Assembly (NCBI GenBank): GCA_021014945.1
Contig: MU266703.1
Coordinates: 1-21,041 of the forward strand
Length of the DNA stretch: 21,041 nt
Source: Leucogyrophana mollusca
Taxonomy: Eukaryota; Basidiomycota; Agaricomycetes; Boletales
Reading direction: 5' to 3'
Under the pieces are notes generated by a model. The model did no database searches. It saw only the letters and a program-made list of their open reading frames with translations, and was not told where the DNA came from. Positions 8,345 through 17,422 of the stretch are shown here, piece by piece (position 1 is the stretch's first letter; each line of letters starts with the position of its first letter). The translations under genes and the position numbers were made by a program.

Positions 8345-9428
8345 CTGTGATGAGATAGTTCCCAGAAGTGTGGCTCCTGCTGGCAAGGTCGACTGTGTGC
8401 ACGTTAGTGGGGAGACGACGAGTCGATTTAGAGCAAACGTACCTGCATTTCCCATGCATCGTCGCCTGTTATCCACTCGGTATTCACACGACATAACTTT
8501 TGTGCAGTGGAATAGACACGTCACGGGGTGAAGTCAATTTTTCCATGGTAAAGGGGATTGTTGAAAAGACTCTCCAAACACTCCAGTGGATCACACCAAT
8601 AGAGAACAATGGGGGACTTTGTTGGGAACGTCGTTGGGATGACTTTAGACAACCATCGAGGGCCACTAGGTAGCAGCTCAGCATGGCCGTGAAGCTCTTT
8701 TGCCATACGAAAAGACAGAGGGAGTTTTTGCATCTGAAAGTCATGAAAGTTAGTAACAAAGACCATACTTGTAAGTGTTTGGGAACTCACAAGCTCTAGA
8801 GACAATAATGAATTAATTGATCCCATACTTAGCCCAGAACGCAGTAGCCAGGAAGCCATTTCCCAGTCCTGCTGGGAAGTGAATGGCTAATACAGATCAT
8901 CCTTTCTCATCCAGGCATTTTCATCGGTGTCGAAGCAATCCATGAATGTCGAGCCATAACCATAAGACCTCCTGGCCCCGACAAACTCCTCGACAACATC
9001 TCCCTCTGCGTCACCTCCCTGCCAATCATCCTCGAGCCTTAGCCTGCCATTGAGCCCTTCGAGATCATTGTGAATTTGCGAGGCACCATGATAACTGTAA
9101 GTAACAGTCAGGGCAACGTCATAGGGTTGTCATCTGAGATTGTGTCACCTTGGGTCCTGAGGGTGTCATGTATTCGAATGAGTTCATCAGTCCAGCTATA
9201 GCAAGCCGACTGCAGCTGGCTCATATGGCATGTAATGTGATCGTAATCGGGGAACCATTTTGAGCAAGATGGACACTGTGGCGTTGAAGTCTGTGAACAT
9301 GAGACTTGTTGTGGCTTAAGGCGCAAGGACAAGGTTAGACTTGTTGAGTAACTTCTGATCAAACTCGCCTCAGTGAACCACTGTATACATGTCGACACTT
9401 TCTCCTGTGTAAAGTTCACACTCCTCAA
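8345..9428 (-). pseudogene. Plavaka-type transposase, N-terminal half
   Basis: Minus-strand exons encode, in order: a C2H2-like finger (CPSCSKWFPDYDHITCHMSQ, about 9283-9224); an acidic linker; GSTFMDCFD; MASWLLRSGLSMGSINSLLS; LPLSFRMAKELHGHAELLPS; FPTKSPIVLYWCDPLECLES; VYSTAQKLCRV with EWITGDDAWEMQ; and STLPAGATLLGTI. This is the usual order of a Plavaka transposase. Introns fit at 8734-8790 (GTGAGT donor, TACTAAC branch, TTTCAG acceptor) and 8393-8442 (GTACGT donor, CTAAC branch, CACAG acceptor), and another probably precedes 9090. Stops at 8887-8889 (TAG after DLY) and 8521-8523 (TGA where Arg is usual) break it. No start ATG is evident ahead of the finger. The rest of the gene resumes at 5188. 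Confidence 0.75.
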
Positions 9429-9600
9429 GGCGGCCCTGCACTATCCCTCTCTTGCATTGTCCTTGACCACATATACACTCTAACACTGGCATGGCTACAA
9501 TAGCCCAGCTCGATGATATTCACCAAATCATTCGGCCTGGTCCCTTAAAGTTAGAACAAAGTCTGGAGGGGGGGTCAGATGCTGGCGCTGAATTTTTAGG

Positions 9601-9924
9601 TCAGTTATATGGTACTCTTGACTCTGTTGATAACCCAGTAAAGCCCCCTCCTCTTAATCTCGTGTGTATTAAAACAAGCACCACTTTCCACAGCACAGCC
9701 GTGTATGTCATGAAGATCATCGTGAAGCAATGCTGGTGCTCGAAATTGTCCGAGTGAAATGTGAAGTTCACCGTGTGCAGAAACTCCTTGCCAACTGTGT
9801 TGTGAAGGAACACAAGACAATCACGAGTCTCCACCAGTTCAAGGCTGGGAAGGCAGTTGAGAGGATCGATGACGTGGACGTAGGGCTGGGCAAGATGAGG
9901 ATCACCTTCAAAAGACATGCACAA
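9601..9924 (-). CDS. Possible exon of an unrecognised protein
   Basis: A minus-strand frame follows a possible acceptor (AACCAG ending at 9925) and has natural-looking composition: MSFEGDPHLAQPYVHVIDPL, a middle segment, and NFTFHSDNFEHQHCFTMIF. I know no matching family. A donor could lie at 9684 after ...TAVLWK. The opposite strand is also open here (9491-9757 with a true ATG, and 9730-10062), so strand assignment is uncertain. It is preferred on minus only because of composition and because neighbouring genes run that way. Confidence 0.25.
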   Translation of the reverse strand: MCMSFEGDPHLAQPYVHVIDPLNCLPSLELVETRDCLVFLHNTVGKEFLHTVNFTFHSDNFEHQHCFTMIFMTYTAVLWKVVLVLIHTRLRGGGFTGLSTESRVPYN

Positions 9925-10391
9925 CTGGTTAGTCCACAGATATCAGCGATCCCATGGGCCGATTCAAGTTCTGCTGGTGAGTCAATTGCACTCGCTACTC
10001 CAGAAGACAATAATCTGACGTATGTTGACCACAGCATCAACATCACTTTCCGTGCAACTTGACTGATCGTTTGTCATTGTGAATATGTGTTTTTAATTCC
10101 CCTCGTATACTATTCTATGTACGGGCATGTTATATGTACCATATGACTTACCCGTTCACAATGCTAGTCGCTCCCACAACTCCTGTTCACAATATAATTA
10201 TTGCTAATCGCTCCTGCCTGTGGGAAATGCCTTTCGTGTCCAGAATTGCGTAGGTGTGTGTTTGTCACGCTGTGACACTGGTGCGCTGACAAGCTATATA
10301 CCGCTGTGGAAGCTGGGATGGTATGGTGTTGCAGCTCTGTGAGTCTGTGACACAATGTGGCAATATAGCACACTATAGGCTCCTTTGGCCA
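9925..10391. other. No gene seen
   Basis: Apart from overlapping short frames (the plus-strand one ends at 10062), nothing supportable is present. The stretch separates the transposase remnant and the doubtful exon from the 3' end of the gene ending at 10392. Confidence 0.4.
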
Positions 10392-10814
10392 TTAGTAGTA
10401 ATTATATGGACTCTGTGTCAATTTTTGGGTTTTATGGATGGGGAAGCACACGTGGTCCTCAAAGACTCGACGTGTCATGTACAATCCACAAGTGCACCTT
10501 GTGAACAATGCCTTGAACTCCCTGGCTGTCAGCCCTGGGTTATCATAGGTGTCCAGACTCATCAAGAGCGCAAAAGGCTTGGGCTTGACAGGAGGACGGC
10601 CCTTTGGGATAAGGTGTACAATGAACGGGTCTATGTTCACCTCTTCGCGTCTCTGTTTTCCAAGATGCACCAACTGAGCGGCAGCATTCAAACACCCAGC
10701 TATAGGAGTGACAGGAAGTGCTGGGGAAATAAGTGAGAAACATGTTATGGTCACAAAGGTGCAAATACAACTCACCAAACTGCTTGGGGGTGACTGTGGC
10801 ACTTCCTGTAGCCA

Positions 10815-10852
<38 letters not shown>

Positions 10853-11106
10853 GAGTGGAGGGGGGCGCGTTGGCCAAGTCCAGTGGATCAGCAAGCGTTT
10901 TGCGCTTCGGAGTGGGAGCGTTGTGCCAGGCAGACGGGGGGGGGGGGGGGGGGGGGGGGGGGAGTGGTTCACTGTAATGTAGGTCAGTGATCAGCACAAC
11001 AGCTACGTGAACGAAAATGTCAGGACTTACCTGACTGTGAAGAACTTGGGGTGTTGGGTTCTGTGGGAGTTTTTCCAACACCACCAGCATTTTTTCTCGT
11101 TGTCAT
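10392..11106 (-). CDS. Unknown three-exon protein with polyproline tracts and a Cys-rich C-terminus
   Basis: The start is chosen at the ATG at 11106 (MTTRKNAGGVGKTPTEPNTP), 158 bases downstream of a TATA box. Proposed exons are 11106-11031, 10971-10776 and 10720-10392. The introns are 10972-11030 (GTAAGT donor, TTACAG acceptor) and 10721-10775 (GTGAGT donor, CCCCAG acceptor). Exon 2 is short and proline-rich because of two poly-C runs, separated by HNAPTPKRKTLADPLDLANA. Exon 3 encodes a compact domain (NAAAQLVHLGKQRREEVNID, later DNPGLTAREFKALF) ending in RCTCGLYMTRRVFEDHVC, a possible zinc-binding CxC-x9-H-x-C arrangement. With the run lengths as given, exons 2 and 3 are out of frame by one base; a one-base difference in a homopolymer restores it. 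I do not recognise the family. It is the only gene here without an evident nonsense mutation. Confidence 0.5.
10816..10849. repeat. Homopolymer of 34 G (poly-C on the coding strand)
   Basis: An uninterrupted run of 34 G on the plus strand lies inside exon 2 of the minus-strand gene, where it would encode about 11 prolines. The true length is uncertain in both nature and sequencing, and it can form G-quadruplex structures. Confidence 0.85.
10936..10962. repeat. Homopolymer of 27 G (poly-C on the coding strand)
   Basis: A second long G run lies 86 bases from the first, in the same exon, encoding about nine prolines. Confidence 0.85.
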
Positions 11107-11263
11107 CACTTGTGGTGCACGAACAGCCTCAGGGCTCAAGGTCAATTGGAGAGAATTCAGCAGAGTGAGGGAAGTTGGTAATGAATAGTGTGGACATAGC
11201 TAGAGTGCTGCTTCTGAAACGGTGAGTGTTGAGATGGCTCCATAGCTGCCCACAACAGCAGAG

Positions 11264-11271
11264 TATTTATA
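11264..11271 (-). promoter_or_regulatory. TATA box of the gene starting at 11106
   Basis: TATAAATA on the minus strand lies 158 bases upstream of the proposed ATG, leaving room for a start site about 30 bases downstream and a leader of about 125 bases. Confidence 0.5.
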
Positions 11272-11749
11272 TTGTCCCCCCTCACAGTCAACTGTCTGCA
11301 ATGACAATGCAAACGAAAACGACAAGTCCAATGTTTCTTGGAGGTGCTTACCAGCAGTGATTTGCACAGGCCACAAAAAATTTCCTCCTTAGTTCATTTT
11401 CAAGAGAATGGACAATGTGGTCTTTTTACTCAGGGCTAACGGGGACACTGGTTTGCATCCAGTGTAATGTGACACACCCTTAAAGGAAATAAAAACAATA
11501 AACCAGGTATACCTAAGTTGATAAGATAATATCTACAAAGGCCCGGGCAGCCAAACCAGCTCCGGTGGCCTGAATGGAGCACAAAGCTTTGTCACCATGT
11601 CTCCTGCCGAGATTGATTACATACAGCACTTGTTCCTGGATCTGAGTGAGACCCATCAAAGGGTCCCTCCTTAGATATGTGTGTGTGACTCGAACTGGAC
11701 CGTTGTGGCCGATACATTGCTGTTGGTCTTTTTTTTTTTGGTTTGCAAT
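11272..11749. other. Intergenic flank into which the LINE inserted
   Basis: No supportable gene. A minus-strand frame at 11513-11893 crosses the LINE boundary and is rejected as a gene. A run of T (11728-11739) lies just before the insertion site. Confidence 0.45.
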
Positions 11750-11760
11750 TCTTAATTGCC
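11750..11760. repeat. LINE target-site duplication, 5' side
   Basis: TCTTAATTGCC here is repeated exactly at 20732-20742, directly after the poly(A) tail. Confidence 0.85.
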
Positions 11761-12296
11761 GGGGGCTCCTTGAACCGCTACCACCACCATGGAGCGATTT
11801 TCCCATGCCCAAAAGGCTGGGCAAGGCGATGTTCGCAACGTCGAGGCAGCATCCTAGCAACTCTAAAGCAAGAGTAATACCACCAAACCACATTTAAAAA
11901 GCAAAAGCGAGCACAACCAAAACACGCCTCACAACCCAGAAAATGAAACCGAAGCACACCTCCAACCATAAATGTAAAACTACAAAACCACATGCCCACA
12001 AAACCGGAACGAAAACCCCCAGTTAAGTACAAGAATCATATAAAAGTAACTGAAACACCTCAGCGAAAAACAGCCCACCAACACACCCCCAACCACAGCC
12101 CAAAAACGTACTCGAAACTGCCATCAAACACGCATCCCTCATGGATCATTACCCGTCAATCAAAACACCCCCAGAAAAAAGCCCAAAATGAACCACTATC
12201 AAATAAGAACATCAAAACGCCCTCAACACGATACACCAGCGTACATACAAAAGCAGAACCACCCAAAATAATAGTTCTTTGAAAAGACTCTATAAA
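11761..12296 (+). other. LINE 5' leader
   Basis: A 536-base A/C-rich region precedes the ORF1 ATG. It should carry the internal promoter of the element, but I see no defined motif. A 96-codon ATG-initiated frame at 11992-12282 encodes a Lys/Pro/Thr-rich low-complexity peptide. I think it is open only because the strand is poor in G and T. Confidence 0.6.
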
Positions 12297-12833
12297 ATGA
12301 CCCACCAGACCCAACACCCCGTATCGCCAACCCAAATGGCTAAGGAAACCTCCAGTGCAAAACCGTCTGTGTCTAACCGACCCACCCCAATGACTCCCCG
12401 TCCACACACCAGAGCTACTGCATCCTCCGGAAAGAACCTGATACAAGAATACCTCGACAAACTCAGCAACTCCCCATCCCCATCCAACCTCCCTAGAACG
12501 AAAAACGACCCCTTCCTAAACCCCGTCACCCCAGTTCCCCCCTCCTCTACCCCTCCACCGCTCCCACCCGCTGATTCCCAATCACCCACTGTTGAAATGA
12601 ACTTCTCTCCCTTTCAATCAGGCGACGCCTTAGCCCAAGGAGTGGAACACTCCATACACGCCTCCCCCTCCAAACCCACTGGAATTCCTGATGCCATGGA
12701 CGATCACACCACTCACTCCTTATCCCAATCCACCGTCCTAGACACCCCCGCAAACAGCGCCATCGCCAACAACATCCTGGCGCACAGACAAACCTCGAGA
12801 TCACCCAGCATGACCCTGCATCAGCAGCGCTGA
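12297..12833 (+). CDS. LINE ORF1, N-terminal disordered part
   Basis: The first ATG in this frame is at 12297 (MTHQTQHPVSPTQMAK), giving 178 residues up to the TGA at 12831-12833. The product is rich in Ser, Pro and Thr, with a proline cluster (PVPPSSTPPPLPPADS) and no folded domain that I recognise, as expected for the variable N-terminal part of a LINE ORF1 protein. The stop overlaps the ATG of the next frame (TGATG). The next frame is also open upstream of that ATG for at least 30 codons, so two readings are possible: stop-start reinitiation of a separate ORF, or a single ORF1 broken by an indel upstream of 12830. Confidence 0.6.
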   Translation: MTHQTQHPVSPTQMAKETSSAKPSVSNRPTPMTPRPHTRATASSGKNLIQEYLDKLSNSPSPSNLPRTKNDPFLNPVTPVPPSSTPPPLPPADSQSPTVEMNFSPFQSGDALAQGVEHSIHASPSKPTGIPDAMDDHTTHSLSQSTVLDTPANSAIANNILAHRQTSRSPSMTLHQQR

Positions 12834-13783
12834 TGACGCCCCCACTCTTCACCCCGACCCCAGACAACGCCTTCCCCATCATCCACATGGCGCACTCAGC
12901 CCAAATGTTTGACCACCTAGACCCCACAATCATTAACGCCTGGATAGCAGTCCCTGATCACAAATTCCTCGTAAGGGTATTCAACTACGACGGGAAAGAC
13001 CCCATTGGAAGAACCCCCATGCTCGCTGAGCACATCAGAGGCACCGTCACAATGATTGCCAACCACCACAACATAAGCGCCAACATCAGGGTTTCCCCGC
13101 CTGCAGCCACAAGGAACAAAGAACATCAAGGCCACCCCCTTAGCTTCCTTGTCCATAACGTCCCCAACACAGTCAAAGGCATCATCGTAAGCCAACACAT
13201 CTGGTCCAGCCCGACCATCACTTTCAAAGCCAGAGATTTCGACACCCTTCAATTACCTACAATCATCTTTGCCTTACAAGGCTTCACTACGGATGACCCA
13301 GGCGCTATACATAAGATCATCTTTGACACCTGGGCCATGGATGAAACTAGAGGCGAACTAGTGGATATACTATCAGAAACGGACATGGCGGAAGAAGAAA
13401 TATACCCCAAAATAGTAACCTTCATCCAATCCATCAACGTCAAATATGTAGACTGGAAAATCCACGGAGGCATTCCCCTCCCCTGCTTCAACGTATTCAC
13501 TCCCAGCCCAACCTACGATCCAGCAGCCTGGACGAAGATTAGAGCCTACCTAAGGTCCCTACACTACACCGCACCACTCGAAGGACACGGCTTTGCGGCC
13601 GCCTTTGTACCCTGCCAGATCTGTAACTCCGTAGACCATCCCAGAGGCATGTGCCCCTTCCCAAAGATCCCATTGTGGAATGGACCCACAATACAGAATA
13701 GACCCCGTACCAACACAACCAGAGGAAGGGGAGGTCGAGGTCGTGGAATGAGAGGATCCCCTATTACCCAGTCCCCCTTCTAA
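12833..13783 (+). CDS. LINE ORF1 core: Gag-like nucleic-acid-binding protein with CCHC knuckle
   Basis: An uninterrupted frame of 316 residues. Residues about 10-35 carry a conserved-looking FPIIHMAHSAQMFDHL block. About 90-140 could be an RRM-like fold (PLSFLVHNVPNTVKGIIVSQ, TITFKARDF). A zinc knuckle CQICNSVDHPRGMC (CX2CX4HX4C) lies at 261-274, and the tail at 297-308 is an RGG-type RNA-binding segment (RGRGGRGRGMRG). Such proteins coat LINE RNA and form the ribonucleoprotein needed in cis for retrotransposition. Apart from the uncertain join to the upstream part, this half looks intact, unlike ORF2. The start at 12833 is the ATG overlapping the previous stop. Confidence 0.8.
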   Translation: MTPPLFTPTPDNAFPIIHMAHSAQMFDHLDPTIINAWIAVPDHKFLVRVFNYDGKDPIGRTPMLAEHIRGTVTMIANHHNISANIRVSPPAATRNKEHQGHPLSFLVHNVPNTVKGIIVSQHIWSSPTITFKARDFDTLQLPTIIFALQGFTTDDPGAIHKIIFDTWAMDETRGELVDILSETDMAEEEIYPKIVTFIQSINVKYVDWKIHGGIPLPCFNVFTPSPTYDPAAWTKIRAYLRSLHYTAPLEGHGFAAAFVPCQICNSVDHPRGMCPFPKIPLWNGPTIQNRPRTNTTRGRGGRGRGMRGSPITQSPF

Positions 13784-13786
13784 CTT

Positions 13787-14332
13787 GTACATACGATACA
13801 TGCACACACCACAAGCTAGTAGCCATACGCCCTAACCACAATATACCAGTACTACCACCCCTCTACGTACCATCTTGTACACTGTCGATATGCTGGCAGT
13901 ATCCAAGGTTGACAGCTGATTGCCCCGAGAAAAACAAAAGTGTGATCTAAAAAGACTGGGAATCGGATAGATCAAACACACAAGTCTCTGAGGACACAGA
14001 TAAACCTCAGTCCCTAAAAATTGATCGCCCAAATATACTGACCATAAGTGGGACAGGAAAGCGTATTGATTATCCAAGGTGTAAACCACAAACGGAGACC
14101 TATTTAGGTCCGAACGAGCCGTGCTGAGAAGCTCAAGTCAACGCTGCAGGAACACATCACCCAATGTGAACCAAATACACTCCCGTGACATAGTTCACTG
14201 TGATTGCCAGAATGTAACTCAACCCTCTGATAGTTGTAATGAGGGCATAGAAGTCCGACTACAAATAGCACAACTCATTATATACAACCCCCATACCCTG
14301 GTCCTTCCCCCGGTCTTGGTTCAAGCTCTCTC
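13787..14332 (+). other. LINE inter-ORF spacer
   Basis: 546 bases between the ORF1 stop and the ORF2 frame. No recognisable coding content is present and the frames are short and inconsistent. A long spacer is unusual for L1-like elements and could hold a regulatory or translation-reinitiation signal, or a decayed ORF2 N-terminus. Confidence 0.5.
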
Positions 14333-15235
14333 TTGGGAAGAAGGAGCGAAGCTCAAGCCGCCAGCATAGCCCCTAATGAAACCCAAAGAGAGATAGGAGG
14401 TGGAGCTGCACCGTCAGCAATAAATCAAGCCCATCCGGCCCAAATAAACACAACCCATAACCAAGGAGCACCACCTATCAATGAAACAAACATATCCCTA
14501 ACCCAAAACAACAACCCCCAACATAATAGAAGAAACGGAAGCAGGAACGAAGCCCCCCCCTCCCCCAACACCGAAACCCCGATCATCATGCACAAACACA
14601 TTAATAGTGTCACTAAATATTAAAGGCCGAGCATCACACACAATAAGTAATAGTACAATAGCAAAATGGCAAAAAGTAAACCAAGTAATGAGAGAGAGGA
14701 AAATAGGAATCCTATGCCTCCAAGAAATGCACTTAACCGACGTACACAAACAACAAGTAAAGAACTTATATAGCCGCCGTCTAGAAATAATGAACTCCCC
14801 AGACAGCCTTAGACCAAGCTCTTCGGCCGGAGTAGCCTTCGTCATTAATAAAACCTTACTACCAGTAAATGAAATACAACACCATATACTAATACCCAGT
14901 AGAGCGTTAATGATGTCTATCAAATGGCATCAAAATGAAACAATATTAATCCTAAATATATACACCCCAAACAACCCAACATAACACACAAACTTCTGGT
15001 ACCAAATAACGAATAAATGGACTGAACTCAACCTACCGAACCCCACATTCATACTAGGAGACTTTAACATCACAGAAGATCCTATCGACCGCGCACCAGC
15101 GAGAATGGACAACGTAACCTATCAAACTGGAATAATGGATCATCAGCCATCCCATCAGACCACGATATGATATCAGTAAGATACACACCACAAAATGCCC
15201 CCCATATAGGGAAAGGAAGGTGGATGTGGCCACTA
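14333..15235 (+). pseudogene. LINE ORF2, N-terminus and APE-type endonuclease domain (defective)
   Basis: The low-complexity N-terminal frame (14333-14623) has no early ATG and must shift by one base near 14550-14607 to join the endonuclease frame. A run of eight C at 14553 is a likely site. The apurinic-endonuclease-like domain shows SLNIKGR (Asn at 14616), CLQEMHL (catalytic Glu at 14724), ILGDFN (15057-15068) and SDHDMISV (15155 onward), which is the expected order for the enzyme that nicks target DNA. A TAA at 14982-14984 interrupts it. About 60-80 residues usually present between GDFN and SDH are missing, with a frame change, so the active site cannot be complete. The frame then continues through GKGRWMWP to the solo LTR insertion at 15236. 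Confidence 0.8.
15231..15235. repeat. Target duplication of solo LTR 1, left copy
   Basis: CACTA immediately precedes the LTR and is repeated at 15994-15998. It lies within the LINE codons for Pro-Leu. Confidence 0.9.
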
Positions 15236-15993
15236 TGTCAAATCTGGTTCCTCCGGTGCTTTCCGGGGAACTCCGGACTAGGGAGTAAGCGTAGGGACGT
15301 AGGTAAAGGGGAACGAACTGGTTCCGGAGTTCGGAGTGGAACATTGGCTTCAGCTTATGTGCTGCGCCTTTGCTCAAGTTCAGTTCTGGATTTCGGAAAC
15401 AAGTCGGGAGTGGTCAGAGGGGAACGGAGGGTAAGGAATACAGAGGAAGTCTTTTAAGAAAGACTTAGAGAGGATAATCGGATAGGAGATCAGGAGCGGA
15501 ACGCAGAGGAGGTGATTAAGATGATATTCAAACTGAAGTACAAGGTTACATCGGAGCAGTATTTATAGTATGGAGTCAGGCTGTGCTACAGAGCGTGTGT
15601 GGGTACAGTAACTGGAAACCGGTGCAAGAAACAATAAGTAAAGTTAAAGGGGAATGGACTCGGAGAACGGAGTGGGTCTGGAAAACAGAGGGGGCTATGT
15701 ACATAGGATTAGTGCGACAGACGGAGGATAAATGATAAGGTTAATATGGAGACTAACAAAAGGCAATGCATAATAAAATGGAAACTATAAGTGACAACAT
15801 ACTGACAGATCCGAACGAGGCGGTGTTTGGTCCGAAGGACCGGCGGAACAACCGAGAAAAGCGGAGTTGGAACGAGGGGTCTAGAAATCGCTAAGTCCAA
15901 CAACTGTTAGACGGAGAGGGCAGAGTGATGCAGGAACGTCTGGAAAGGACTCAGAATGGTATGTGCGGGCGCGTGGCTGCACAGGATATGACA
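15236..15993 (-). mobile_element. Solo LTR 1, 758 bp, nested in LINE ORF2
   Basis: The ends are TGTCA...TGACA, perfect 5-base inverted termini with TG/CA, flanked by the 5-bp duplication CACTA. Orientation is minus: a TATAAATA box lies at 15567-15560 on that strand, and the U3 start (TGTCATATCCTGTGCA) matches the LTR at 20824. Removing it with one CACTA gives tgg-cca-cta-tat-cta in the LINE frame (W-P-L-Y-L). No internal retrotransposon genes remain, as expected after recombination between two LTRs. Confidence 0.92.
15560..15567 (-). promoter_or_regulatory. TATA box of solo LTR 1
   Basis: TATAAATA on the minus strand, about 430 bases into the LTR from its U3 end. It is followed by a T/C-rich R-U5-like stretch, which sets the orientation of the LTR. 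Confidence 0.6.
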
Positions 15994-15998
15994 CACTA
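15994..15998. repeat. Target duplication of solo LTR 1, right copy
   Basis: CACTA, an exact copy of 15231-15235. Confidence 0.9.
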
Positions 15999-16915
15999 TA
16001 TCTAACAAAGAACAAACAAATCCTAGACATAATAACAACCTTAGAAATGGAAACACGGAAAAAGATAGAAGCGCAAATAGAACAAAGAGACCCCCTAAAC
16101 AACCCACAAAGAATCTGGGAAAACCTTAAGAACGAAATCACAGAAGAAGTTAAAAGAATAGCAAAAAAACAAGGTCCCAAAATAGACCAGAGAATCAAAA
16201 AACTCAAGAAGGATCTACACCAACTAACAAATGCAAACAAAATAGATAACTGGGAAAACGCAAGATGGAATGAAACAGCAATAAGTAAAGAGATTGAATA
16301 CTTAGAAACCAAAAAATACAAACACCTACAGCAAAGCGGCCAATCCCAATGGAACACAAACAGCAAGAAGATAAGCAAGTACTGGTCTAAAATTAACAAA
16401 GAACAGAAGCCAAGAGACATTACCTTCAAACTAAAAATACCTAACACCGATAACTACACAACTAAATTAGACGAGATGGCTGAGATTGCAAGAAACTATC
16501 ACGCTAACCTACAAAACAAAGGCCTAGAACAAGATGAAACCCTTAGAAAAAGGAAACAGAACGAAATACTAAAAACAATACCCCAAGACCGTAAACTGAA
16601 TACAGAAATATCAAACCTAGAGAACCCACTATCAGAGAACGACATAAGGGACGCCCTACATACATCCAAACTAGGAAGTGCCGCCGGGATTGACGGAATA
16701 CCATACGAGGTGTGGCGAGCAATAGAAGAACAGCACATGGAAAACAAAAAGAAGAAAAGAAAAGAAAGCTTTAACATAATAAAGACCCTCACAATAATAA
16801 TAAACGACATACAGATAAACAGCATGGACCCAACAACCTCATTTACCAAGGGCTGGATGTGCCCAATATACAAAAAGAAAGACAAAACAGATATGGCAAA
16901 CTACAGACCAATTAC

Positions 16916-16919
16916 CCTT
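16916..16919. repeat. Target duplication of solo LTR 2, left copy
   Basis: CCTT before the LTR is repeated at 17423-17426. Confidence 0.75.
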
Positions 16920-17422
16920 TGTAAGTCTGCGACGCGCGTCGTAGCGAGAACTGTTGCTGAACGAGTTCGAAGGGGACAAGTAATGGCCTAGAGGTTTTGA
17001 GTGTAAAATGAGTAGAAGGGTTTTCGATGATATGAGAACTTAAGAACGTTGAGACTTTCGGTACGAGACTTGGCTTCGATGAGGGATTTGATTCGATAAT
17101 GATACATACGATACACCAGCGTATTTATAGGGAGGCAGAATGGTCCGAGAGTAAAGAAGGGAGGGGAAAGGTCCTAGCGTACAAAGGAATTGTTGTACTC
17201 GAGTTGTGGTCCAAGTGCCGGCTAGCAGGATGTAAGAACAAAAGGCTCGTGAAGGGAAACAAAAGACGGATGGAGACGTGAAAGGGAATGAAAGAAAAAC
17301 AAACATGGGGTGAGCGGGTGATGGTGACGTCGATGGTCAAAGGGATGGAGACGTTGAGGCGGCGGCGCGTTCGATTGTTGTTTGTCGGCGTTTCCGGGCC
17401 GAGACGACTGGGATACCTTACA
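16920..17422 (-). mobile_element. Solo LTR 2, 503 bp, nested in the LINE reverse transcriptase
   Basis: The ends are TGTAAG...CTTACA, perfect 6-base inverted termini with TG/CA, and CCTT is duplicated on both sides. Removing the LTR and one CCTT joins att-acc-ctt to cta-aac-acg-gac with no frame change, restoring YRPITLLNTD. A TATAAATA box at 17129-17122 on the minus strand sets the orientation. The sequence differs from LTR 1, so it is another family. The 4-bp duplication is one shorter than the usual 5 bp of Ty3/gypsy-type elements. Confidence 0.88.
17122..17129 (-). promoter_or_regulatory. TATA box of solo LTR 2
   Basis: TATAAATA on the minus strand, about 295 bases from the U3 end of the LTR. 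Confidence 0.6.

Noticed and set aside
9491..10062. Two plus-strand frames (one with a true ATG) as a gene
   Set aside because: No domain is recognised, the two frames do not join by clear splice sites, and the minus strand is equally open. Left undecided, with a low-confidence minus-strand entry.
10733..10990. Plus-strand frame with polyglycine
   Set aside because: It is produced by the G homopolymers. Splice sites, the TATA box and exon content support the minus strand.
11513..11893. Minus-strand frame of 126 codons
   Set aside because: It crosses the exact 5' boundary of the LINE at 11761, so it cannot be an old gene.
11992..12282. 96-codon ATG frame in the LINE leader
   Set aside because: It is low-complexity Lys/Pro/Thr sequence in a strand poor in stop codons, with no known domain. 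It is kept only as a note in the leader entry.
12156..12933. Long minus-strand frames rich in Gly, Val and Trp opposite ORF1
   Set aside because: They are shadows caused by the C/A-rich coding strand of the LINE.
15236..15993. An intron or a separate gene inside LINE ORF2
   Set aside because: TG/CA termini, the 5-bp duplication and the sister copy at 20824 identify it as an LTR.
15881..16885. Long hydrophobic minus-strand frames opposite the LINE RT, resembling membrane proteins
   Set aside because: The complement of A-rich codons gives Phe/Leu/Ser-rich translations. The plus strand carries recognisable RT, and one of these frames crosses an LTR boundary.
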